From: an uncultured Synergistales bacterium
Lineage (GTDB): Bacteria; Synergistota; Synergistia; Synergistales; Aminobacteriaceae
Direction: 5' to 3'
NCBI GenBank assembly: GCA_905233725.1
Contig: CAJOEM010000002.1
Location: 1-64,000 of the forward strand
DNA length: 64,000 nt
Program-made: the position numbers and the translations under genes
Shown: positions 52,490-60,748 of the stretch, in pieces
Position numbering within the stretch: the first letter of the stretch is position 1
Layout: each line of letters starts with the position of its first letter
The notes under the pieces: model-generated
Databases searched by the model: none
Seen by the model: only the letters and a program-made list of their open reading frames with translations
What the model was told of the DNA's origin: nothing

Positions 52490-52947
52490 GATAATTTCTC
52501 ACACAATCGCGAATTTTCGCAAATAATCTCTATCACGCGCTGATTCTCACTCAGGCTCTCGAACGTAATCTTTACAACATTATCGCCGAATCTTTTACTT
52601 AAACTCTGCAATCTCTCGGACCATTCGATGAACAGGAAATCATTCTCGTAGTCTTCAAGACCAAGTGACGAAATCTGCGAAAAATTTTCCAGCCTGTACA
52701 AGTCCGCGTGAATCAAAAATTTGCGATTTTCACACTCGTACTCATTTACAAGCGTGAACGATGGGCTGCGAACTCCGGAAACTCCCAGCGATTCGCCGAC
52801 ACCCTTCACGAAAACAGTCTTGCCGGTTCCCAAATCCCCGAACATCAAAACAACAATTCCCGAATCGAGATTCTTAATTGCAGAGCCGAATTTTTCACCG
52901 AGAGCGCGAGTTTCAGAAACAGAATTTGTCACGAATTTTCTAATCAT
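52486..52947 (-). CDS. tsaE: tRNA threonylcarbamoyladenosine biosynthesis ATPase TsaE
   Basis: A P-loop ATPase of 153 residues driving the TsaBDE complex. Walker A is GDLGTGKTVFVKG, and RSPSFTLVNEYE and HADLYRLEN are typical. The ATG overlaps the stop of the preceding small membrane gene (ATGATTAG), so coupling is likely. An in-frame TTG at 52974 would add nine residues unlike the family. Confidence 0.95.
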   Translation of the reverse strand: MIRKFVTNSVSETRALGEKFGSAIKNLDSGIVVLMFGDLGTGKTVFVKGVGESLGVSGVRSPSFTLVNEYECENRKFLIHADLYRLENFSQISSLGLEDYENDFLFIEWSERLQSLSKRFGDNVVKITFESLSENQRVIEIICENSRLCEKLS

Positions 52948-53200
52948 GATTCTTTCGACGCTTCCTGATTGCAACGAAAATTGCTGCCGACACGATGAAT
53001 AATACGCTCACAATCACCAGCGAGATAATTTTCCGCGGGAACTCGAAGTCTTCACCCGAGAATTTGCTAATGCCGAATATAAACGCGCACGCAGCAGCAA
53101 AACTCACGATACTCATCATGATCCCTCTGCGCCTGATGTTTTCTGTTTTTCTGATTTCAGCGTCCCAATCAACGCGCTTACGTCTCGAACGTGTATTCAT
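52940..53200 (-). CDS. Small two-TM membrane protein of unknown function
   Basis: An 86-residue protein: a strongly basic N-terminus (TRSRRKR), two membrane segments (about 28-45 and 57-78) and a basic tail (RKRRKNHD). Positive-inside reasoning puts both ends in the cytoplasm. It overlaps nnrD upstream by 4 bp and tsaE downstream by 8 bp, so it is part of the operon. No family was recognised. Confidence 0.75.
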   Translation of the reverse strand: MNTRSRRKRVDWDAEIRKTENIRRRGIMMSIVSFAAACAFIFGISKFSGEDFEFPRKIISLVIVSVLFIVSAAIFVAIRKRRKNHD

Positions 53201-54051
53201 GAATTTCTCCTGAGATTATTTATCACAACTCGAATATTACTCGCAATTTCCGAAGCTGACACGCCATCAATCCCGAATTTTTTCCGAAGCAAATCACCTG
53301 ACATTCCGTGAACACTCGCGCCTAAATACGCAGCTTTAACCGGTTCAAGCCCCATCGCCAGAAATGCTCCGATACAGCCTGCCAAAACATCGCCGGAACC
53401 AGGAACGGATAATTCAGCACCACCGTAAATTACGCGAAAAATTTCATCGCAATCGCAGGACTTGATTAACGTGACGTGACCTTTCAAAACTGCGCAGCCC
53501 CATTTTCTCGCAAGTTCGACAACAGCAGCTTCTCGATTAGCGTGTATTTCTTCCGGAGTGATTCGCAATAATCTGGCAGCTTCTCCTTCATGTGGAGTTA
53601 TCACGGAATCTCTGCGCAATGACAAATTTTCCTGATTCTCAGCAAGCGCGAATAATCCGTCGCCGTCGATCAAAATTTTTCGCGGGTAATCTTGCCAGAT
53701 CTTCACGATGAATTCCTGAGCATTTTCCGAACGTTCGAGCCCCATTCCGGCAATCATCGCGTGAGAATTGTTTTTCGCACTCAGAACGTAATCAGACCAT
53801 TTAGATTTCGCATCTTCAATATCATCTTCAATCCTAAAGACAATCTCCGGAAATTTCGCCGCACAAGCTGAACACGCAAAATTATTCGACAAAAGCGTAA
53901 CAACTCCTGCACCAGTTCTCAACGCCGACAAACAACTCAACGCAGGCGCACCCGGGTAATGCTTCGAGCCACCTGCGACTAATAATCTGCCACGATCGCC
54001 CTTGTGCATTTCAGACGAACGTTGCGGCAACAAGTTCTTAATTAACAGCAT
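53197..54051 (-). CDS. nnrD: ADP-dependent NAD(P)H-hydrate dehydratase
   Basis: Repairs damaged NAD(P)HX, 284 residues, ribokinase-like fold. HKGDRGRLLVAGGSKHYPGAPALS near the start, the central ITPHEGEAARLL and the active-site GSGDVLAG are all present. The NnrE epimerase domain often fused upstream is absent, so it would be encoded elsewhere. It overlaps the dehydrogenase gene by 14 bp. Confidence 0.95.
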   Translation of the reverse strand: MLLIKNLLPQRSSEMHKGDRGRLLVAGGSKHYPGAPALSCLSALRTGAGVVTLLSNNFACSACAAKFPEIVFRIEDDIEDAKSKWSDYVLSAKNNSHAMIAGMGLERSENAQEFIVKIWQDYPRKILIDGDGLFALAENQENLSLRRDSVITPHEGEAARLLRITPEEIHANREAAVVELARKWGCAVLKGHVTLIKSCDCDEIFRVIYGGAELSVPGSGDVLAGCIGAFLAMGLEPVKAAYLGASVHGMSGDLLRKKFGIDGVSASEIASNIRVVINNLRRNS

Positions 54052-54994
54052 TCGGAGGAGTTTCGCCCTTCAAAGCAGCTTCGATATTTTTCACGACCAT
54101 CATTCCCATAGCGTTTCGAGTTTCGGGAGTGAGTGAGCCAACGTGAGGCATTAACACAACGTTATCAAGCGTCAGGAATTCCGGATTAATATTCGGTTCG
54201 TTGTCGTAAACGTCGAGACCTGCAGCAGCTATTTCGTGATTTTTCAGCGCGTATATCAATGCGTTTTCGTCAACTACAGGACCTCTGGCAGTGTTAATCA
54301 AAATCGCAGTCTTCTTCATCATGGCAAATTCTCTCGCAGCAATCAAGTGTCTCGTCTCTGGAGTCAGCGGCACGTGCAGCGAAATGAAATCCGAATTTTT
54401 CAGCAACTCGTCAAGCCCGACAAATTTTCCGCCAACATTGTCGAGTTCTGTTGAGTTATGATGCCCGTGATATAAAACTTTCATTCCGAAGCCCAACGCA
54501 AGTTTTCGCCCGAAATTCGCGCCGATTCTGCCAGAGCCGATTATTCCTAAAGTTTTTCCGGTGATGTCAAACGCCCATAATTTCTGATGACCCCAATCGA
54601 ATTTTTTCTCACGAACGCACTTATCGCCTTCCGTAATTCGTCGAGCAGCAGAAAATAGCAGCGCAATTCCTAAATCAGCCGTCGCATCAGTCAAAACATC
54701 CGGAGTATTCGTCACGAAAATATTTCTGGATTTCGCAGCATTCACGTCAATATTATTAAATCCGACAGCAAAGTTCGCGAAGATTTTCAGGTTCGGATTC
54801 GCAGCGTTGATTATTTCGGCGTTGATCTTGTCATCGAGCATGCACGCGACAGCCTCGTAATTTTTCACAACGTCGAGCAACTCATCGCGCGTCAAAAAAC
54901 GTTCTTCGGTGTTCGCATCATAATCGCAAATTTTCCCCAACGCATTCATAACGTCAGGTGGCAAAAGTCGTGTAACAAAAACTTTTTTATTCAC
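54038..54994 (-). CDS. D-2-hydroxyacid dehydrogenase (glyoxylate/hydroxypyruvate reductase type)
   Basis: A 318-residue NAD(P)-dependent dehydrogenase. The Rossmann motif is GIIGSGRIGANFGRKLA (about 150-166). The catalytic set Arg (NTARGPVVDE), Glu and His (MPHVGSLTPETR) is intact. FANFAVGFNNIDVNAAKSRNIFVTNTPDVLTDATADLGIALL resembles GRHPR-type enzymes. The substrate may be hydroxypyruvate or glyoxylate. Confidence 0.9.
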   Translation of the reverse strand: MNKKVFVTRLLPPDVMNALGKICDYDANTEERFLTRDELLDVVKNYEAVACMLDDKINAEIINAANPNLKIFANFAVGFNNIDVNAAKSRNIFVTNTPDVLTDATADLGIALLFSAARRITEGDKCVREKKFDWGHQKLWAFDITGKTLGIIGSGRIGANFGRKLALGFGMKVLYHGHHNSTELDNVGGKFVGLDELLKNSDFISLHVPLTPETRHLIAAREFAMMKKTAILINTARGPVVDENALIYALKNHEIAAAGLDVYDNEPNINPEFLTLDNVVLMPHVGSLTPETRNAMGMMVVKNIEAALKGETPPNAVN

Positions 54995-54996
54995 GG

Positions 54997-55608
54997 CTAA
55001 TTCTCCGAGATTTTAATTCGCTTAATTACGACTGGCTCAACAGGGCGATCTGCCGGATCAGTTTTCGTGTGACCGATTGCCTCGACAACTTCCATGCCCT
55101 CGATAACGTGACCAAAAATCGCATGACGACCATCCAGCCAGGGAGTTTTCACGAGCGTTATGAAGAATTGTGAGCCGCCAGTGTTTGGACCAGCATTCGC
55201 CATCGACAAAATTCCCGGAGCATTGTGTCGCAAACCTTCGCCGAACTCGTCAGGAATAGTGTAGCCCGGACCGCCTCGACCAGTTCCGGTTGGATCGCCG
55301 CCTTGAATCATGAAATTATCGATTACTCTGTGAAAGATCACGCCGTCATAGAAATTTTTGTTCGCAAGATCCGTGAAATTCTTGACCGTTATTGGCGCAA
55401 GGTCTGAGTATAATTCGATCTTGAAATTTCCCATGTTCGTCTCAAATTCTGCAATCGGACGTTTGGGTGATTCTTTCTTGGCTGAAGTTTCCGTAACTTT
55501 CTTTGGCTGTTTATTTTCGGGTTTCTGTTCCTGAGCGAATGCCGAGGCACTCAACAGTGGCAGAAAAACTATTCCCAGAGCCAACACTTCAACAAGTATT
55601 TTTCGCAT
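54997..55608 (-). CDS. Exported cyclophilin-type peptidyl-prolyl isomerase
   Basis: A 203-residue protein with a signal peptide (MRKILVEVLALGIVFLPLLS..SAFA), a short Lys/Pro/Glu linker and a cyclophilin domain: FHRVIDNFMIQGGDPTGTGRGGPGYTIPDEF and GSQFFITLVKTPWLDGRHAIFGHV. It would fold proteins in the periplasm. The ATG at 55608 follows AAAGGA by 9 nt; the longer TTG form is less likely. Confidence 0.94.
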   Translation of the reverse strand: MRKILVEVLALGIVFLPLLSASAFAQEQKPENKQPKKVTETSAKKESPKRPIAEFETNMGNFKIELYSDLAPITVKNFTDLANKNFYDGVIFHRVIDNFMIQGGDPTGTGRGGPGYTIPDEFGEGLRHNAPGILSMANAGPNTGGSQFFITLVKTPWLDGRHAIFGHVIEGMEVVEAIGHTKTDPADRPVEPVVIKRIKISEN

Positions 55609-55675
55609 ATTAACAATTCCTTTCAAAAATCCTTTCAAAAATCAAGATAACACGCGCATATAATATCACGAATAT

Positions 55676-57502
55676 TTATTCAACCGTAACGCTTTTCGCA
55701 AGATTTCTTGGTTTGTCAACGTCTAATTTTCTTGCAACAGCGACGTAATATCCCAACAACTGCAGCGGGATCACTGCCAAAGTCGCTGCAAAGAGTTCTT
55801 CTGTCTCTGGAATCTGGAACACGAAATCCGCCTCATCTTTCAAAACTTCGCTGCCACGCATCATAATGCACAACAAGAATGCACCACGACTTTTCGCTTC
55901 TAACATGTTGCTGGCAATTTTCGGGAGCAAATTTTTCTGAGTCATGATTCCGGTTACCAACATGCCGCGTTCGATTAGGCTGATTGGACCATGTTTCATT
56001 TCACCGGCTGCGATTGCTTCGGAGTGAACGTAGCTGATTTCCTTCATTTTTAGGCTGCCTTCCATTGCGACGGCGTAATCGATATTTCTTCCCAGGTAAA
56101 ACGCGTTTTGTGAGTCAACGAATTTTTCCGCGAGTTCTCTGATGCGTTCTTTCTCGTCGAGAATTTCGTCGATTTTCCCGGGTAATTTCTGAATTTCGTC
56201 GATGAAGTATTTATATTTGGCTTCGTCAATCATGTTTTTTGCGCGCGCGAATTGTACTGCGAGAATGTAGCACGCGATTAATTGCGAACTATAGGCTTTT
56301 GTCGTAGCAACTGCGATCTCAGGGCCAGCGAGTGTGTAGAAGACGCTGTCGGCTTCACGTGCGATTGTGCTTCCGACTACGTTGACGATTGCGAGAGTTT
56401 TGATCCCGTGATTTTTCGCCAGGCGCATTGCTGCGAGAGTGTCGGCAGTTTCTCCGGATTGGCTGATTATTATTGCGAGAGCGGATTTATCGAGCGGCAT
56501 TTTCCTGTAGCGAAATTCCGAAGCTAATTCGATTCGTACCGGAATACCCGTCAAGTCCTCGAGAATATATTGAGCTGCGTAACCTGCGTGATAAGCTGAG
56601 CCGCATGCAATAACATAAATCTGCGAAATTTTCCGGATTGATTCGTCATCGAGATTGCATTCGGATAAGTCAAATTCGCCATTCTTGAAAACGGATCTGA
56701 ACGTGTCTTTGACGGCTCTGGCTTGTTCGTGAATTTCTTTCATCATGAAGTGTTCGAAGCCGCCGCGTTCTGCAGCCTGTGAATCCCATGTTACGGTGCT
56801 TAATTTCTTGTATTTAGCGTGACCGGTTTCGTCGAAGAATCTCACGTCATTTTTTTTCAAGCGAACGATTTCGAAATTATCGAGATAATACACTTGGCGC
56901 GTGTCCTGCAAAATTGCCGAAACGTCCGAAGCCAGGAACGATTCGTCTTTACCCTGACCGGCGATTAACGGCAAATCTTTTCTCACACCCCAAACTTCAT
57001 CGGGAAAATCTTTGAACAAAATCACGAAGCAATACGAACCCTCGATTTTTTTTATAGCTTCGGTGATTGCGTTTAACGGGGATTTTGTACGCTTGTAAAA
57101 ATAATCGAGCAATTTTACGGCAGCTTCGGTGTCAGTCTGCGAGTAAAACTTGTAGCCATTCTCGCCCAAAAAACTTTTCAGTTCCTTGTAATTTTCGACG
57201 ATCCCGTTATGAACAGCGACGACGGATTTATCATCGCTCCATAGCGGGTGAGCATTTGTGTCCGATGGTTCGCCGTGAGTTGCCCAGCGTGTGTGACCGA
57301 TTCCGCAAGTTCCCGGCAAATTGTTATTAATTTTCTCGCGCAGAGATTTAATTCTGCCTTTGTTTTTGATCACGTTAATATTTTCGCCGTCATTAACCGC
57401 CAAGCCTGCTGAATCGTAGCCTCTGTATTCGAGTTTTTCCAAACCGTTTAGCAAAATTTCCGCTGATTCGCGATGACCCGTATAACCTAAAATTCCGCAC
57501 AT
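55676..57502 (-). CDS. glmS: Glutamine--fructose-6-phosphate aminotransferase
   Basis: Makes glucosamine 6-phosphate for peptidoglycan and lipid A, 608 residues. Cys2 of MCGILGYTG is the glutaminase nucleophile, GHTRWATHGEPSDTNAHP binds glutamine, and two SIS domains follow (ISQSGETADTLAAMRLAK and GRNIDYAVAMEGSLKMKEISY). The C-terminus ends DKPRNLAKSVTVE, as in the family. The ATG follows AGGAGG. No glmS ribozyme could be recognised in the 117-nt upstream gap. Confidence 0.98.
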   Translation of the reverse strand: MCGILGYTGHRESAEILLNGLEKLEYRGYDSAGLAVNDGENINVIKNKGRIKSLREKINNNLPGTCGIGHTRWATHGEPSDTNAHPLWSDDKSVVAVHNGIVENYKELKSFLGENGYKFYSQTDTEAAVKLLDYFYKRTKSPLNAITEAIKKIEGSYCFVILFKDFPDEVWGVRKDLPLIAGQGKDESFLASDVSAILQDTRQVYYLDNFEIVRLKKNDVRFFDETGHAKYKKLSTVTWDSQAAERGGFEHFMMKEIHEQARAVKDTFRSVFKNGEFDLSECNLDDESIRKISQIYVIACGSAYHAGYAAQYILEDLTGIPVRIELASEFRYRKMPLDKSALAIIISQSGETADTLAAMRLAKNHGIKTLAIVNVVGSTIAREADSVFYTLAGPEIAVATTKAYSSQLIACYILAVQFARAKNMIDEAKYKYFIDEIQKLPGKIDEILDEKERIRELAEKFVDSQNAFYLGRNIDYAVAMEGSLKMKEISYVHSEAIAAGEMKHGPISLIERGMLVTGIMTQKNLLPKIASNMLEAKSRGAFLLCIMMRGSEVLKDEADFVFQIPETEELFAATLAVIPLQLLGYYVAVARKLDVDKPRNLAKSVTVE

Positions 57503-57549
57503 GAAAAAAAATTCCTCCTGAAAATATTTATTATTAGTAATTTATCACG

Positions 57550-57578
57550 TTGAGAATAAAAAATTTATGCTGTAGAAT
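57550..57578 (+). promoter_or_regulatory. Promoter for the HIT-rpsU unit
   Basis: TTGAGA (57550-57555), a 17-nt spacer and TAGAAT (57573-57578), 41 nt before the HIT start codon. Confidence 0.6.
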
Positions 57579-57619
57579 TACGTGTATATTTTAACTGAGA
57601 AGAGGAGGTACTGAAAATT

Positions 57620-57964
57620 ATGAAAGACGAAAATTGCATCTTCTGCAAGATAGCAGACGGAAAAATCCCCACCGAAAAAATTTTCGAGAACGATAAAGTT
57701 GTTGCTTTTCGCGATATTGATCCGCAAGCACCGACTCACGTTCTGGTGATCCCGCGGGAACATTTCGCGTCCTCCTCTCAAGTTGAAGATGATTCAATTT
57801 TTGGGGATTTAGTGGGAAGTGCTGTGAAAATTGCGAAGGATCTTGGTCTTGACGAGTCAGGTTATCGAATGGTAATCAACACTGGCAAACAAGGCGGACA
57901 AAGTGTTCCCCACCTTCATCTGCACTTACTCGCAGGGAGAAATCTCGGCTGGCCTCCGGGTTAA
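57620..57964 (+). CDS. HIT-family nucleotide hydrolase (HinT-like)
   Basis: A 114-residue histidine-triad protein. CIFCKIADGKIPTEKIFEND at the start has the two zinc-type Cys seen in many bacterial HITs, and the active site is SVPHLHLHLLAGR (His-x-His-x-His). It hydrolyses purine nucleoside phosphoramidates. The ATG lies after GAGGAGG. It is followed 48 nt later by rpsU. Confidence 0.95.
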   Translation: MKDENCIFCKIADGKIPTEKIFENDKVVAFRDIDPQAPTHVLVIPREHFASSSQVEDDSIFGDLVGSAVKIAKDLGLDESGYRMVINTGKQGGQSVPHLHLHLLAGRNLGWPPG

Positions 57965-58012
57965 GTCCGGGAATTTCTTGTAAGAGAAACCGAAGGGAGG
58001 GAGATTGTAATC

Positions 58013-58210
58013 ATGACAACAGTTACACGCAAAGAAGGAGAGTCTCTTGAAGACACTTTGAGACGTTTCAAGCGTGAAGTAGCAAGAGTTGGAACTCTTC
58101 GTGAGGCACGACGACGCGAGCATTACGAGAAACCAAGCGATGCAAAGAAAATTAAACGCGCAGAAGCTGCCCGCAAACGCAAAAGTATGCGCCACAGGAA
58201 CGCAGGCTAA
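58013..58210 (+). CDS. rpsU: 30S ribosomal protein S21
   Basis: A 65-residue basic protein: an N-terminal [27 protein letters not shown] core and a Lys/Arg-rich tail ([12 protein letters not shown]). It binds the 30S platform near the anti-Shine-Dalgarno. Shine-Dalgarno GGGAGG lies upstream. A strong terminator follows. Confidence 0.96.
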   Translation: MTTVTRKEGESLEDTLRRFKREVARVGTLREARRREHYEKPSDAKKIKRAEAARKRKSMRHRNAG

Positions 58211-58230
58211 TATTTTTTAACGAAAACTTG

Positions 58231-58263
58231 ACTGGGAGCTTGTAACAACGGCTTCCAGTTTTT
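58231..58263 (+). terminator. Terminator after rpsU
   Basis: ACTGGGAGC (58231-58239) and GCTTCCAGT (58251-58259) form a stem with one G-T pair, followed by TTTTT. Confidence 0.8.
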
Positions 58264-58313
58264 AATTTGAACTGATTGAACTGAGCGAAATTTTTCAGGA
58301 GGAATTTATTTAC

Positions 58314-58766
58314 ATGCCACTAACACAAAAAATCGCCGACGATCTCAAACAAGCTATGAAAGAACGTTCTGAGCCAAAACTCTCGACGTTACGAATGCTG
58401 AAGTCTGAGCTGCAAAAATTACAGGCAGACAAAGGACGCAGCTTTGAAATCACGGACGACGATGTCTATTCAGTTATTAAACGTTTGATCAAACAACGCA
58501 AAGAAGCAGCCGAACAATATGCCGCCGGTGGAGCAGCTGACCGCGCAAAATCCGAGTTGGCAGAAATCGAAATTCTCGAGCCGTACCTGCCAAAACAAAT
58601 GGACGATTCGCAACTCGAGAAAATCATCTCAGACGCAGCAGCCGAAATTAACGCCTCGTCACCGAAAGACATGGGCAAACTGATGAAAGCTGTAATGCCA
58701 AAACTCGCCGGTCAAGCTGACGGTTCACGAGTGAAAGACAAAGTCATTGCGTTCCTGAACAGGTAA
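58314..58766 (+). CDS. yqeY: GatB/YqeY-domain protein
   Basis: A 150-residue helical protein of the YqeY family, related to the tail domain of the GatB amidotransferase subunit: LKQAMKERSEPKLSTLRMLKSEL.. and LEPYLPKQMDDSQLEKIISDA. It is probably tRNA-binding; its role is unclear. The rpsU-yqeY pairing is widespread. The ATG lies after CAGGAGG. Confidence 0.94.
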   Translation: MPLTQKIADDLKQAMKERSEPKLSTLRMLKSELQKLQADKGRSFEITDDDVYSVIKRLIKQRKEAAEQYAAGGAADRAKSELAEIEILEPYLPKQMDDSQLEKIISDAAAEINASSPKDMGKLMKAVMPKLAGQADGSRVKDKVIAFLNR

Positions 58767-58774
58767 TTTGCGCA

Positions 58775-58813
58775 AAAAAAAATCGAGCCGGAGTGTGGAG
58801 TGCTCCGGTTCGT
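58775..58813 (-). terminator. Terminator of orphan sRNA
   Basis: CGAACCGGAG and CTCCGGCTCG (minus strand) form a 10-bp stem followed by nine T residues. It has no T tract on the plus strand, so it does not serve yqeY. Confidence 0.8.
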
Positions 58814-58929
58814 CGTGTATTATAAAGTGAAAGGCAAACTAAGAAAAGTTTAGATTTGAAATGGAAGCGGTGAACTAAATACTTTCTAAGATAATTGAAA
58901 TCTGGATAAATATTTAACTTAATCACCGG
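58775..58929 (-). ncRNA. Orphan small RNA candidate
   Basis: A complete minus-strand unit without a protein: a promoter (TTGACA, 17 nt, TACAAT; 58936-58964), a predicted start near 58929, and a terminator hairpin with T9 at 58775-58813. The first 60 nt fold as a rod: GGTGA/TCACC (58869-58873 with 58923-58927), a 7-bp CTAAATA/TATTTAA stem (58875-58881 with 58911-58917, one G-U pair), and an inner AGAT/ATCT. A 50-60 nt pyrimidine-rich single strand follows. The only minus-strand ORF reads through the terminator. No Rfam family was recognised by eye. Confidence 0.65.
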
Positions 58930-58935
58930 CGCGAG

Positions 58936-58964
58936 ATTGTATAACTAAAATTTTTATTTGTCAA
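58936..58964 (-). promoter_or_regulatory. Promoter of orphan sRNA
   Basis: A perfect TTGACA (complement 58959-58964), a 17-nt spacer and TACAAT (complement 58936-58941). No protein gene lies downstream on this strand before the terminator. Confidence 0.75.
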
Positions 58965-59001
58965 ATTTATAGCAAATTTAGAACGGAGAATTTTTTCGAA
59001 A

Positions 59002-59844
59002 ATGCAACAAGAAACTTTCAAATTATCGAACGGGCTCAAATTTCCAAAAATCGGCTTCGGAACTTACAAAACAACACTCAACAACGACGCGGAAATCATA
59101 GAACTCGCAATCAAATCCGGCTACAAATATTTCGACACGGCTTCATTCTATGGCAACGAACAATTCATCGCTCAGGCAATCGCGAATTCCGGAATCTCTC
59201 GTAAAGAAATTTTTCTCGCGTCAAAACTCTGGAAAAGCGAAATGGGCTACGAAAATGCAAAACACGCTCTCGAACAAACGCTGCGAAATCTTGGGACGGA
59301 TTACTTGGACCTGTACATGATCCACTGGCCCAGACCTGATTTAAAAGCCGATTGGAAGCGAATCGACATCGAAACTTGGCGCGCAATGCAGGAATTTTAC
59401 GAATCCGGCAAAGTCCGCGCGATTGGCCTGAGTAATTTTCTGCCGCATCACATCGAGAATATAATCCAGAATTGCGAGATCAAACCCATGGTCAACCAAC
59501 TCGAAATTCACCCGGGTCACACGCAAGAATCAGCCGTGAATTATTGCAAGGCTCATGATATTCTCGTGCAAGCCTGGAGCCCGATTGGACGCGCTAGAGT
59601 TCTGAACGACGAATTGATTCTCGAACTTGCGGAAAAATATCAAGCCTCACCAGCACAAATCTGCGTGAAATTCTGCGTGCAAAAAAATATCATGCCGCTG
59701 CCGAAATCATCAAATCCCGAACGTATGCGCGAAAATCTCGAAAGTCTGAACGTGAATATTTCTCAGGAGGATTTCTGGAGACTCGACACAATGCCGCCGT
59801 TAGGTTGGGGTGGTGAACATCCGGATCGCGAACGATTATCATGA
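59002..59844 (+). CDS. Aldo/keto reductase
   Basis: A 280-residue NADPH-dependent oxidoreductase of the AKR superfamily. GLKFPKIGFGTYKT starts the barrel. The tetrad is Asp/Tyr in YFDTASFYGNE, Lys in LASKLWKSEMG and His in YMIHWPRPD. PLPKSSNPERMRENL binds the NADPH phosphate. It resembles 2,5-diketo-gluconate-reductase-like enzymes; the substrate is unknown. It overlaps the PHP gene by 4 bp. Confidence 0.93.
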   Translation: MQQETFKLSNGLKFPKIGFGTYKTTLNNDAEIIELAIKSGYKYFDTASFYGNEQFIAQAIANSGISRKEIFLASKLWKSEMGYENAKHALEQTLRNLGTDYLDLYMIHWPRPDLKADWKRIDIETWRAMQEFYESGKVRAIGLSNFLPHHIENIIQNCEIKPMVNQLEIHPGHTQESAVNYCKAHDILVQAWSPIGRARVLNDELILELAEKYQASPAQICVKFCVQKNIMPLPKSSNPERMRENLESLNVNISQEDFWRLDTMPPLGWGGEHPDRERLS

Positions 59845-60644
59845 TCTTGCGAGCAAATTTTCACACACACACGAATTTCTGTGACGGGAAAAATTCTCCC
59901 GAGGAAATGCTCTTGGCTGCGATTAATCTCGGCTTTACGCACCTGGGATTCTCCGGACACATGGACGCTGATATTAATATGGATTTTGCAAGTTACAAGC
60001 GCGAAATTCACCGTTTACGCGAAAAATATTCCGGGCAAATACAAATTCTCTGCGGAGTTGAGCTTGATAATTTATACGAACTCGACGATCTCGACGCTCG
60101 AAAAAATCTGGATTACGTAATCGGCTCGACGCATTTCCTGAACGTGAAATACACGCGCCCGCTCTCTGTTGACAACACGCCTGAAGACCTGCAGCTGTTA
60201 TGCAACGAGTTTTTCTCCGGAGATTTCTACAAGTTAGCACAAGCATATTACGAACTCGAAGCGCAAATTTTCACGCGAACGAACTGCGATTTTGTCGGAC
60301 ACTTCGATTTGCTCACGAAATTCAATCACGAGAATATTTTCTTCGACGAGAACGATTCACGCTACAGAAATTCCGCACTCGATGCTCTGGAAATTATTGC
60401 GAATCAGGGGATCATGCTCGAGATTAACACGCACAATTCACGAATCATGCCAGCAGCTTTCATACTCAAGAGACTGCGCGAACTCAACGGCGAAATAATC
60501 ATCAACGCCGACGCACACAGCACAACACAACTCAACGCGAAATTCCCCGAGGCTATCGAACTTGCGAGAACTTGCGGCTTCGATCACACGAACATACTCG
60601 AATTACATGACAACGAACTCATTAGGCGACAGATTGCGTTATAA
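59841..60644 (+). CDS. PHP-domain phosphatase (histidinol-phosphatase type)
   Basis: A 267-residue PHP-family metal phosphoesterase. Motif I is NFHTHTNFCDGKNSPEEM, motif II LGFSGHMD, then LCGVELDN, IGSTHFLN, VGHFDLLTKF and the final INADAHST, together giving the trinuclear metal site. It is similar to HisK/HisJ histidinol-phosphatases, though no other his genes adjoin it. The ATGA overlap with the aldo/keto reductase gene suggests co-translation. Confidence 0.9.
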   Translation: MILRANFHTHTNFCDGKNSPEEMLLAAINLGFTHLGFSGHMDADINMDFASYKREIHRLREKYSGQIQILCGVELDNLYELDDLDARKNLDYVIGSTHFLNVKYTRPLSVDNTPEDLQLLCNEFFSGDFYKLAQAYYELEAQIFTRTNCDFVGHFDLLTKFNHENIFFDENDSRYRNSALDALEIIANQGIMLEINTHNSRIMPAAFILKRLRELNGEIIINADAHSTTQLNAKFPEAIELARTCGFDHTNILELHDNELIRRQIAL

Positions 60645-60656
60645 AATTGCTTAGAG

Positions 60657-60684
60657 TTGACAATTCATAAATATTTGCTATTAT
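60657..60684 (+). promoter_or_regulatory. Promoter of glnN
   Basis: TTGACA (60657-60662), a 16-nt spacer and an extended -10, TGC-TATTAT (TATTAT at 60679-60684). An AAAGGAG Shine-Dalgarno follows near 60734-60740. Confidence 0.75.
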
Positions 60685-60748
60685 ACACGCGAATTAAGCA
60701 GAAATATTTGCGAAAAACTTGCTTATGAAAATCAAAGGAGTGTATATT

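Noticed and set aside
57503..57619. glmS ribozyme upstream of glmS
   Set aside because: The gap is short and AT-rich and no ribozyme core could be found by eye; it also holds a promoter for the divergent HIT gene.
58744..58926. 60-aa minus-strand ORF over the sRNA locus
   Set aside because: It reads through the strong terminator, has no Shine-Dalgarno and overlaps the end of yqeY; the locus is better explained as a small RNA.
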